NCBI RefSeq assembly: GCF_964340395.1 | Contig: NC_135553.1 | Coordinates: 2,205,501 to 2,269,500 of the forward strand | From: Glandiceps talaboti | Lineage: Eukaryota; Hemichordata; Enteropneusta; Spengelidae | DNA: 64,000 bases | Direction of reading: 5' to 3' | In this document: positions 1 through 11,069 of the stretch, piece by piece | Layout of the letters: the number at the start of each line of letters is the position of its first letter | Position numbering within the stretch: the stretch's first letter is position 1 | The notes under the pieces: model-generated | The model's database searches: none | Seen by the model: only the letters and a program-made list of their open reading frames with translations | What the model was told of the DNA's origin: nothing | Translations under genes and position numbers: made by a program

Positions 1-479
1 CAGGTGAAATCAAGTCCAGTCTGTGGCATAAAATATGACCATCCCCAAGTCTGTTGTGCTAAAAAGTTACCGTCCCTCAATTTCCTTTCTCTAAAATATG
101 ATGTAAAATATATAATGTAAATGAAATGACACATTAATATAGTACAATCGTAATGGTAAACTAAAGATGCAGGTAAAATGACCAAGTCAATGGAATATAA
201 ACATAGACCATAAAAAAACGGAATTGTATGTACAAAATAAAAATAATTACAATGAAAAGCCGATAAAAACTTAAAGAAAAGAATGGAGTGATTATGCCAT
301 GGTGGCTAGGCGCTTATATTTTGATTAGAACTTAATTTCAAATAGATGCGAATAAATTGTGTACTAGTTTTATATCAAAACATTTGAATGAGTAAACCTT
401 GAGGGTGCGACAATAGGATAAAACGAAAGATTTGAGAAATTAACTGAATTCGCCACTGGGGGAGATTCCGTATGCTAAT

Positions 480-792
480 TTGCTATACTGAAAGCGAACG
501 AAAATAAACGTACACATGCGCATCCGGGGTTTATTGTTACAGTTCATTCGGCGAATGCTGTGAGCTAATCTACGTGGTTTCAGTGCAATTTATCAGTAGA
601 GAGGGTCTTGTCATTTATAGAATTTTTCGTAAATTCCCTCATTTATTTTAGATTGTAGCTCTGTTTTGTCTATCGATTTTGATTGTGATTGAAGAACGGA
701 GACGGCATTTAGAGCGCGATCGATACACTTGTGAGCGTGATTTCTTGTTCACATCCCATCTGTTTTGTACACTGCCTCTGTTGTTGCGGAAG
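480..792 (+). promoter_or_regulatory. CpG-richer promoter and 5' UTR of the first coding exon
   Basis: This segment is richer in CpG than the flanking AT-rich DNA and ends at the start codon at 793. Visible elements are the palindrome ATGCGCAT at 516-523 (resembling an NRF1 half-site), a near-perfect palindrome CATTCG-G-CGAATG at 545-557, and AAGATGGCG at 791-799, a YY1-type motif overlapping the start codon. No ATG occurs between about 557 and 793, as expected of a clean 5' UTR. I see no clear TATA box, so initiation is probably dispersed. The transcription start is not located; placing it between about 560 and 680 is inference. Confidence 0.5.
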
Positions 793-981
793 ATGGCGAC
801 TGAAGAAGCAACGATAGTTGGACTTGATGGCGGTTTAACGACGGAGAAGACAAAACAACAGGACTTTCTGATTGTCAAAACGATCGAGGGCAAAGCAATA
901 GACTCCACCGATTCCAGGGAAAACGCAGTGAATGGACGGGACGAGACCGACAACGGAGAGGAAACAAAAAGAGATGAGAAG
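793..981 (+). CDS. First coding exon (63 codons) of a large unidentified gene
   Basis: The exon starts at the first ATG after more than 230 ATG-free bases, with A at -3 and G at +4 (good Kozak context), and ends at a near-perfect donor (AAG|GTAGGT, GT at 982-983). It encodes 63 residues beginning MATEEATIVG and ending TKRDEK, ending in phase 0. The peptide is hydrophilic, rich in E, D, K and T, with no signal peptide or membrane segment, so it looks like a disordered cytoplasmic or nuclear N terminus. Reading on past the donor reaches a stop at about 1054, in lower-quality sequence, which favours splicing. The next in-phase exon seen is at 36098, implying an intron of about 35 kb. I do not recognise the family. 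The overlapping minus-strand frame at 648-1034 is a shadow. Confidence 0.75.
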
Positions 982-3900
982 GTAGGTTCTGATGAAACGA
1001 CGGTTACGATCAAACCATCTGGTGTCGCGTGCATCCGACTTCACTTTCTCCAATGATCTTCGCTGTAATGCGACGTATTAAGTTTCCCTACTTAATATTA
1101 TTATTAACTTTTTGCCACTGACATTAATTTTGCTCAAAAAATCGTTCAAAATTCCCTAAATGCAATTATGTGGGTTGTTGATATCAAACGTGAGTATTAA
1201 CGTTATGCACATTGTACACTGTGTGTACATGCACATTGTATGTTGTATGCATATGTTAGGCTTAGGGTATAAATAGAACCGAGTATTGGTTTCAATATTT
1301 TTTTCCATTGGTCCATATGTTTGTCCCATTAGGTCCCGATATTTTCCCTGATGTCATTCATGACCGCACAATATTCTAGATTCGTCGAATATTTTCATCT
1401 AGCTTTTGTGACAGTGAATCTAGAGTAGTCGTGAAATATTGTGCAGCTGTTTGCGATTGATATATTACCTATTTCGTCTGATATTACAGTCGGGCGACCC
1501 CTCTTATCTGACTTTAATTTTATTTTGATACATGCTGGTGAAGACTGAACATACGGAATTATTTTTCCATGCGACATATATTTGTAATTTCTACGGTATT
1601 TTTTTGTCAGTGCTCAAACAAACGAAACCGCGAGTAGTATTTATTTATTGTATTTATACAGAGAGAATGTGTATAAACTGGTAATGAAATTCGGAAAGAG
1701 AAAAAAATGTTTCTAATTAATAATTTATTTTAATGGAAAATTATTACACGTTGAGCAATTGCTTCATATTTCTTGCGCCTTTGAAACACGCGTCTGTGAT
1801 CTATACGTATGTTTAATGGTAGACAGATACAAATAATAACATATTCAATACTTTAGAGAGAGGTCAATTTAAAATCGTTGTTCGAAACGTTGCGACATGT
1901 TGACCTATGGTATACATGTGTGCTTTGTTGAACATGCCGCCTTTGTCTACATGAATGGTGTTATAATGATTGCTATTGTAAATGACATATTTGGAGGCTT
2001 GTACGTAATAAATATAGAAGCCAGTATTACACATGTAAAATATAGTCTCATTTTTAAGAATTCAAGTCTAGCTTTATTTCATGATTAAGTCAGGTGTCTA
2101 GTAGTTTGAGGATTACATGTCTGATGCTTATAGTTCATTACTTGTTGTAATTCCAATTTACTACTATTAGTTGCCATGTATTGTCAACTGAAACCAAAGA
2201 AAGAACGGCTTTGACATAGACAATAGGTTTCCCAAATGCCAAAAAATCTCTATTTTGGAGGTTTTGTTTACGCAACAGCTTACACTATGTAGTGATTTGG
2301 ATTTGCCTGTGATTTGAATTTGACACCCAGTCAGTGGAGACCGTCTCGAACGACCTGTCACCCCATAAACAATCATGTACTTTGTCATTTTTTATGCCAC
2401 CATAGAAGTTAAGGTTCAATAATAGACCCTGCCTTTTTTTGTTCAGTGTTTTATTTGGCAACCCTTGAACAATAAGGATTGACATGCAAAATGACCCAGC
2501 CAACTATCATTGAAACCTTTTATGTCCTCTCCAGCCCAAGTCATTGTATTTTATGTCATAAGGAACACAGAAGTGTGTGTAAATTTGTTGTGTTGTCCCT
2601 ACTATAACATGATTTTCCGTATGACTCCTGCCCGCCCAGTCATAATAAGGGCAACTATGTCCATGTGTATGTACATACTACAGAGTTATTTCTCTGACCT
2701 CTAAACTCAGGCTATGACAACAAAACTGTTCAAAAAAACCAAAGCAGTGATATTTGATAGCAGAGTGCATTGTGTTGTAGACATGTATAAATATCAATTT
2801 TAGGTAGAAACACTTGAAAGTAAGTAATTTGATATAGAGACATGACTTCAGTTGTAGTGACAAGGTGTCCTACTGTTCCAGCCTGTACTAATTAGTGTTT
2901 TTGTGGAGGTATATACACAGACATTTAATAGACTGTATTTGTCCTATGGAAGGACTTCTGTCTCTGTCAATCATCGCACTTTAAGATTGCACAAGGAGAC
3001 GCTATCAACTTCAAAAATGTTGACAGATTACCGACCCGAAAGACATGATTTGGTGAAATGAAATGTTTTGTACTACTCAGAAGGAAGGGTCGTTGATAGA
3101 ATGATGGCACGACAATAGTCAATAAATTTAACACACATTTTTACTATGCAGACTTGGCAACAGTATCTCATGTGGAAATAATACACAAATCAAGATGGCA
3201 GACATCAGACCAGCCATGTAAAAAAAAAAAGGCAGTAGAAAACCGTTGGGTGTCAAATTTCAAATCTGGCTGCCAAATGCATAGATTAAAATGGATGATA
3301 GAGTTTATGTTGCTGAATATCAGTCAGATGTCAGTTCAGGTTTTTACCAAAGAAAATGTTTGTGTATATAAATGCTATTTTGTCGTTGAAATTCAGTTTT
3401 AACTTATAATGCTCAAAAGCGCATCCCTTTTCTCCATCTACAATGTTTAACTGCATTTCAATTCAACCCAAAATTTCCAAATCGCTAACTGTGTAACATG
3501 CATTCCACTGTTGTAGTACATTTCCTAATAAATTATATTTGAAAAAGTACAAAAATAGGTCAGAACAGGACCGAGTTTTGATATGGAGTCAATTGTTCAC
3601 AGTATTCTACTTGAATTTATTGTTAGTTGTGAAGGTGTTAGTAGGACAGACAGCCTGATAGTTGATATCAAGGGTTGGAGTTCACAAATCATTTAGTTGT
3701 TTATGAGCTGTTTGGCACTGTAGGTCAAAGTGTTGAGGGGGAGTGATACCCAGCACTAGGGGTTGCCATACTTGTGTACTTACATGCTTAGACAGGAAAT
3801 AGGAAATGTGGTGGAGTTGGTGTTATGTGTGTGCCCAGATACAATATAACTGTAAGATTACCTAGATAGCTTAGATTGTTCTTCTATTGTTCACATTGTG

Positions 3901-6629
3901 GACACTGATAAGATATCTGTAAATTTGGCCCCCTGTGTGACCTCTAGAGTTCATTTTCTAGCTGTCTAAGGGATTAGAGCCAAGTGGTTTGTAAATTAAA
4001 TACCCTGGCTTATATCATTTCTACTGATTATTACAGTCTGAATTTTGAGTTATGTGTGCATTTAATAGTAAATGATCCTTTCAAGACATACATGGGCTCA
4101 GTTTCCCTGATTATTTCTAGGCATAATGCCTTGTAGCTTGGCAGGCTGAGGCCTGTACCACTGAATACTTCTAGCTCATTTCAAAATGACATACAGTAAC
4201 AGATGCTTTTAGAGTGATAATAGACCTTTAGTAAGTTATACAAGCTGTGAATATTACTCTATGTTACATGTAATTTAATAACAGATATAAAGTCATGTTT
4301 CTAAACTATTGCAAAGGACAATGGGTAAGTGGATTTTTCAATTTGTATGCTTTAATAATGTTACCTTTCAATACTGGGGGTCAAACGGATGTATACTAGT
4401 ACCAATTGTCCACCAACATGTGATGTTTGCCACCAATTGTGTATAGAGGGTATTGTTTGTTTGTTTCAACTACAGTTCAATCACAAACATTATGACTACA
4501 ATGATACTGACAAGCTGGTCAGTGTAATGAGCAAAGACAAAGATCAAGTACAAGTTTTCTCTGTTTTGACATTTATTTTTCAACCGTTTGGGTGTATGTG
4601 TCCATTCTTGTCTTCAGAATCTACTCAACCATAACATATAAATACTAATAGTAACATACACAAATCAACAAGATGAGATCAGAATATAAATGCCATAATG
4701 GCTGCCAACAAATAATCCCACTGCCAGTAACAAGTCATGTTTTGTTAGGACACCCCCCACCAATTAAATTCTAATATTTTTATTAATTGTGTTCATTATC
4801 AAAGCAATGTAATTCATGTGAATCTTTCAAGGTGTAAGGTTCTGGTTTAACTGCAGTGTAAATTCTGTGTCAATAAAATGTGCTATTGTGAGAGAATGAA
4901 AAAGGGAAATAACAAGCATCTGCAGCAAATTGAGACAGTCCCTTCAGGATGAGTGTGATATGCAACATACAGCTGAGCAGGTGGCAATATTGGAATTATC
5001 AATGTATAATGGGGAATTATATAAATATCTAATTACAAACTGGCATAAATTACCAATGAAATGACCTGCTTGCAATGATAGCAGGCAGGCGTAAACGATA
5101 TCAGGCAGGCTAATATCTAGTATGGCTACTTATCCTGCTCATAAAATGGTTGGGCAATTGTCAATTCACCATTATTATAGTGATTTAGACACAACTAACA
5201 CGTGATTGTGGAATATTACCAAAATATTTGATGCTGAAAGTGGAGAAAAATATGTGGTAAAAGCAACTATGAGTGCATTTCATTTCATACATCATTGCCT
5301 CCACACGTTGAGAATTAGCTGAAAGTATAGAGTAGACACACTTGCTACTATCTCATTTCATGTTAGGAATCCATTAATTAAACCCCCTCCCCTCCAAAAA
5401 AAATTTAAAAAAATAAATAAAATAAATAAATAAAAAAATGAAGACGCACATAGTGAGATTGAACAGTTAGCTTGTTAACATGTTGATATATTCTTCTATT
5501 TTCTCTACTTGTGATAATTAGGTCCATTGCTCACATACAACATTATTAATGTCATATCACAATATTCCATATTAGTAAAATCAACATTCTATTCACTCAA
5601 TTCAATATCTTTGGTACATTTTGAATAGTTGCCCAATACTATTGATGGACATTCGTTCCACATACATGATATAATACATAGATATTCAGTGACACACTTG
5701 TACACATGCACTCACTTCAAAATAACAAAATATAGACATATTGCATACACAATATGAAATTTGGAAAATATATTGAAATTTATAGATGTATATGGAGCAC
5801 ATACATTACATAGATGTAATTTGCCAAAATTTGTGTCATGTTTTTGAATAAAATATATGGTTATACATATTAATTGTTGACTATTGTAATATCACAAGAA
5901 CATCATTTGTCCATACATGTATGGTTCATCAAAGGAGTATTACAATAGGCTTGTATTAAATATCACAGAATATTTTTTTTTAAATATTTCCACAATGACA
6001 ATGTTATATTTGGTGAGTCATATAGAATGCACTGTAGTCTGACATCCTTACAGTACATTGTACATGTAGATGATAATGACCCCACAGTAAACCACTCACT
6101 GTCAAACTCTGTATCTTATAAGTGTGTACCTGTAGGGGGGAATTACCACAGCCTTTTAGAAAGAAGCTCATTTGGTATGTAAATTGACAAAGGAATACAG
6201 TGTTTACTATATAATGAATGTCATTACAGAGTAATGGGGTCAACATATGCCTTGATGGATAGCATGTCTTTCATTGTAACATGCATGTAAAGGTTTGTGT
6301 CAAATAAAAATTGATAGAACACTTAAAATGTTAGCTCAGCGTACTTCCTTTACAAGATGGATTTACATGGATTTTGAACAAACTGTAAAACCCACTTTAA
6401 GATCACTAATATGACCAGCAGTATGTGTAGGTTAGCAAAGAGAAAAATACTGTTACCTTCCCATAATAATAATTATATATACATTGTTTACCATATGTAA
6501 CAACTACCAATAGAAACTAGAGACTCTTTTACCATAGTAATGTCTTCTTCAGTTATGTATGTTTGTTTAGAGTATTTGTATCAACATTGTATAGAAATAG
6601 ACTTCAGTTCTTAGTCATGTCACCCTCCC
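982..6629 (+). other. Intron, proximal part, no gene seen
   Basis: This is AT-rich intron sequence. It holds a small inverted repeat at 1366-1444, an A/AAAT-rich low-complexity patch near 5394-5440 and scattered TACATGTA palindromes. A frame at 3154-3402 lacks convincing splice sites. Nothing else is supported. Confidence 0.6.
1366..1444. repeat. Short nested inverted repeat
   Basis: GCACAATATT at 1366-1375 is the exact reverse complement of AATATTGTGC at 1435-1444. Inside them, CTAGATTC (from 1376) is matched by GAATCTAG (from 1416). The right arm carries an extra stretch of about 11 bases between its two blocks. It could be a worn foldback element or a chance hairpin. Confidence 0.4.
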
Positions 6630-6905
6630 CCCCCTCCCAACACACACACTGTCCCTCCCCACATACATCACAAACGCACACTGCTCCTACATACATCACA
6701 AACATATTGCCCCCTGCCCATATACATCACAATCACAGTCCTTCACCACAAACACGCTGCCCCCTCACACATCACAAACACACTGCCCCCCTCACACATC
6801 ACAAACACACTGCCCCCCTCACACATCACAAACACACTGCCTCCCTCACACATCACAATCACACTGCCTCCTGACACATCACAAACACGCTGCCCCCTAT
6901 ACACA
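6630..6905. repeat. 27-bp minisatellite, CA/C-rich
   Basis: Degenerate tandem copies of a 27-bp unit containing CTCACACATCACAAACACAC followed by TG and a C run. The best copies lie between about 6760 and 6890, with worn copies upstream. Because 27 is a multiple of 3, a repetitive frame (unit LTHHKHTAP) stays open on the + strand, and another on the minus strand. These frames are repeat artefacts rather than genes. Confidence 0.85.
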
Positions 6906-7756
6906 CATATTTCACACTCTGACACACATTGTTAATGAAATCATATTCATCTTCCATAGCTTCTTTCCTTTCACATATTATTCCCTCTGGTTTATAGTCA
7001 TTTAGATCCATTATAACAAAAATGGTTACATATTTATGTACCACTGGTGATTACTTTGCACCAATGTGTATACGTGTGGTAGTTGCAGTGCATTGCAATA
7101 ATGAAAACATTCCCTACCTGTATGCAAATGAGTATACTATCATTTCTTGTACACAAAATCGCATGGTTGCAAAATATTATTTTTATGGAATTTTGTTGTT
7201 TTGGATAAATGTATATAAAAATAACAACCCTGTGATGCCATATGTGCATATCAGTGCAAGCACTTATTAGGGGTATATGTACTCATGGTTGTGGTGTTTT
7301 CATTACACTTTCACTAGCTACGCTCATGAAAATACAGCCATATAGAACATCATGAGCACTCATGCAAATAGCCCGAACACACTCACACTTTCACTCACGT
7401 GTAACAGGGTTCTGTTGTATTAAGACAATGCCTGAAAAATTGTCATTGTGAATAGAGTTATTTTATAGATACACAACATTTGTTTGTTCCAGGCTATTTT
7501 CAACAAGTAATAACATGCGCATCAATACTAAATATTCAAAATACTACAATTATAACAGAACATGTCATATCATGTTAGTAATTATGTGCTATTGTCTTCA
7601 CATAATTAATTTGATTAATTCTAGGTATTTGTTGCACAACAATGTGGAAATTGCAAATTATAAAAAAAAATTCAGTACTTGTATACATGTAAGTAGTTCT
7701 ATCCATAGACGTTTGTCTCCAACATCTATGTTCTACCCTAATATGATTTTCTATGA

Positions 7757-7819
7757 ATTTGAATATCAAAGGGTGAAATTTGAATATCAAAGTGTGAAAT
7801 TTGAATCATCAGGTTGGAA
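7757..7819. repeat. 21-bp triplet repeat
   Basis: Three head-to-tail copies of a 21-bp unit with core TTTGAATATCAAAG. The first two are nearly identical; the third is diverged. It lies inside the long first intron. Confidence 0.7.
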
Positions 7820-8493
7820 CCCCTTCTCTCTGTACTACATGCTAGACATGAAAAAGTTCTTTAGAGAACCCTGATGTATTAAATATATTCACTTTGTAAC
7901 AGGGTTATGTGTTTATATCAAATACAAGATCTGGCAAAGAAAACAACCATGCCTAGATCCTCAGTGCTGGTGGATTTTGACAGTTAAATGTCCTCTTCTA
8001 CAGATGCTGGAATTTATTGAAACTAAAAATTAGATCCCATTTCACACAGTGACAGTTGAACCCCACTTAGATACATCAAAGTCTGTCATGAAATCTATCC
8101 CTGTGTGATTGGTTGGTTTACCAAATGTAGATTCATTGATAATCAGATCTTGTGAGAATGCTGTATAGTGACATCATCTGACACAGTGGATAGATTTAAA
8201 CCCAGTAAGAATTTGTACCTGTTTCCTGGGTGATGTTTCATTACAATTACAGTAAAATATTAAAAAACACAGGTAAAACCTACCCTCTGGGTGAGGGGGA
8301 GGGGGAAGGACTGTAGTCTTTATATCTACCATTACCAGGGAGCCAGTTACCTGCAGAGTAACAAAGGTCAGTAAAAGAATTCAGCACACAGGGATAGATG
8401 ATCATGTTATAATGTTCCCTCTGTCAATGGAAAACAAACTTCTGTTCTGCATCACATTTCTGAATTGATGTCAAATTTGCTAAATCACTGATA

Positions 8494-8508
8494 CCCCCCC
8501 CCCCCCCC
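8494..8508. repeat. Poly-C tract (15)
   Basis: Uninterrupted run of 15 C in AT-rich intron. On the minus strand it is a G tract. Confidence 0.9.
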
Positions 8509-9050
8509 ATACAGAGTAATGTTAAATGAACTCAAACAAAGGTCTCTCCCATACCAGGAAGAGTTAAGATTGATGTCTTGTCTACACAAATGACTAGTTA
8601 TAATATGAAATGAAGCTGGTTTGAACCTTGCTGTGATTGGAATATCTCCCTGTGAATTGATCAGGCAATATATACAAAATGCACTCTTAAACATAGGGAA
8701 TTAGTATGTGTTGTTTGAGTTTGCCAATCCAATTGAAATACATCTACTACCTTGTGCATTTACATGTAATCTGTAAATAACTGGAGGGAGGGGATGCTCT
8801 TTATATTCAAAGTCTGTTTGATGCATCTAGTGTAGGACAGAGTGTAAACTCTATTCACATGGCCAATCATGTTTTGATTATTTGCACTTCACCAACCGGT
8901 ATTTACTATGTAGACATTACATGTACATGTAACACTCCCCACCAAAACTCCCCTGGTTAATCACATCACAATGTATTGATATTCTGTGGGTTTATTCAAG
9001 GCATAAAAATGTTTGCTATGATACTATAACTGATACTCAAAAAGGTCAAA

Positions 9051-9350
9051 TGCTGTGACTGGGAAATTGTCAAAAATTACCCAAGCTATTTGAAATTCAT
9101 GATGTCTTGAGTAGAGATGTTCTAATGAGAAAACCTAAAATGATCTCCATAATTGGTTTATATTGTCAGGCTGAAACATTTACCATGCCATATTTTACAT
9201 GCTGCGAATACTGAGAAATGGTCAAAATTACCCAAGCTATTTGAAATTCATGATGTCTTGTGAGTAGATGATGGTTTGATTAGAAACGAAAAAAAAAAAC
9301 GATTTCCATAATGGGTCCATATTGACAGACTCTAAATATACAATACACTA
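9051..9350. repeat. Two-copy tandem duplication, about 150 bp
   Basis: Two diverged direct copies start near 9051 and 9200. Both contain TTACCCAAGCTATTTGAAAT (at 9078 and 9228) followed by a near-identical stretch ending in GATGTCTTG. The second halves have diverged and contain an A run in copy 2. No coding content. Confidence 0.75.
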
Positions 9351-10206
9351 TCAGTCTATGCCATAGTTAACATATAAGTGATTATTGCGTGTATGTTCAG
9401 GCATGTGAGTGAGTTTTATTAGTGTTTTACATGTAATGTACTAAAGAGTTTTAATATTGAGAAAGCAAATTGCTAAAACATTCAAATCCTTCAACTCATA
9501 AAATGCATGTCTACATGCGTTATGGTCATACATGTTTTGGGAAGTCCTTGAGGCAATATTGGTGTCGTTGTTCATATAAAATCGGCAGATAACATATTTC
9601 CCTCAATTTGATGCAAGTGGCCAATTTCACCTCAGTTTCAATATATTATTCTAAAGGAAAACGGTCTGTGCAAATAATCACATCTAGACATGACAAGTAG
9701 AGATAAAAGGAAAGTGTGGCTTCTTGGCTAGTGATAGGTGAAACCTAAAGTGTTTTGGTTGAATACAAAATGCAGACAAAACATTAGCTGAAACAAAGTT
9801 GATGTTATCACTGTCATTCTGATTGATTTGGTCACCACACAGCACGCATCGTACAGATTTGCCATAGTTTTGAATCAATGACGGGTATTCTACAGTTCAT
9901 TTACCATACCTAGTAGGCAAGACAAATTAGCATTTGTTTATGCTAATGATTGACACTGATGAGTGTTTTTCAGATATTCAAATTTTATTATTAATGATAT
10001 GCAATGCCAATATTTTCATCAGTCATGCATCTTGTACTGCTGGAAACCACAAGGAATAGTGTTGAAGAGAATATGAGAGCATAAATTTATTTACCATAGG
10101 TTTTAAACAATAAATGTTTTCCTGTTTTTGTTATGTTGTATCATTCTTTGTCCCAGCCATGTACGTATATGTGACTGCTCCAGTGATGGATATTTTTGGA
10201 TTGTGA

Positions 10207-10323
10207 GTAATTAACATAATAATAAGACTAATTTGCATATTACAGGTAATTAACATAGTGATAAGACTAGTGTGCATATTGTGGGTAATTAACATAATGA
10301 TAAGACTAATTTGTGTATTATTA
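10207..10323. repeat. Three copies of a 39-bp unit
   Basis: Direct copies start at 10207, 10246 and 10285. Each begins GTAATTAACATA; copy 1 carries AATTTGCATATT, which contains the POU octamer ATTTGCAT, and copies 2 and 3 have altered versions. A 62-codon frame starting here is within-repeat noise. Confidence 0.85.
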
Positions 10324-10990
10324 ATGAACCATAGTATTTGTTGCTCAATGAAGAAATCTAGGGAGAGAAATAGAAGAGATCAAGAAAAATATTGGTTTTA
10401 TTTAAATGACCACACATTGTGTAGTGTCTATAGTAAAGTAATATGAGCTACACGCTCTTTCCTAAGATAAAATATGGCAATTGGATGAAACATTAGGGAG
10501 AGATGAAGTGTATTGTAGGGAATTTGGCTGCCAAATTTGGTGTGTTTTCCGGACTTGAATTATGTGCAGAAATGTATCCAGAAATTATTTTAATTCCTCC
10601 AAGTAAATATGATCTTTATATACACTGTAATATATGTATAATTAGTATTACTCGTTGATGGAATGTCTGGAATACCATATATGGTCACAATTATTGTATA
10701 ATTTAACTCATACCTAGAAAGACACCAAACCATCTGATATATCAGTAATTGTACAGTTAAGATATTAGGAAGCACTTGCAAGATAAAAATGCACCTGTGA
10801 CTAAGTCATAATGTCAATGACATCGCTTCAACCATAGCACATGGTAATATATTCCCACTAGTACAAGAACGTCTGTGGTTCATCAGTCACTACTTTGTAG
10901 TATTGAGACTATACAATAAACAGTAACATTCCACAATGTTGAAAGCTGTCACTTAGATACTTGCTAGGGGTGGTACATGTTGTGATACTT

Positions 10991-11069
10991 GGGTGACGTA
11001 CATGGCAGTGTTACTTGCTGGGTGACGTACATGGCAGTGTTACTTGCTGGGTGACGTACATGTCGTGTT
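10991..11069. repeat. Three copies of a 29-bp unit carrying TGACGTAC
   Basis: Direct copies start at 10991, 11020 and 11049; the first two are identical and the third is truncated or diverged. Each carries GGGTGACGTACATG, giving three regularly spaced CRE-like TGACGTA motifs. No gene overlaps it. Confidence 0.85.

Noticed and set aside
648-1034. 128-codon minus-strand ORF over the first exon
   Set aside because: It mirrors the codon structure of the 793-981 exon and has no start context or splice sites of its own; a shadow frame.
1879-1893. TTCGAAACGTTG resembling the GAAAC side of the 11.4 kb hairpin
   Set aside because: No CTGAAGA or pairing stem precedes it, so it is not a second copy.
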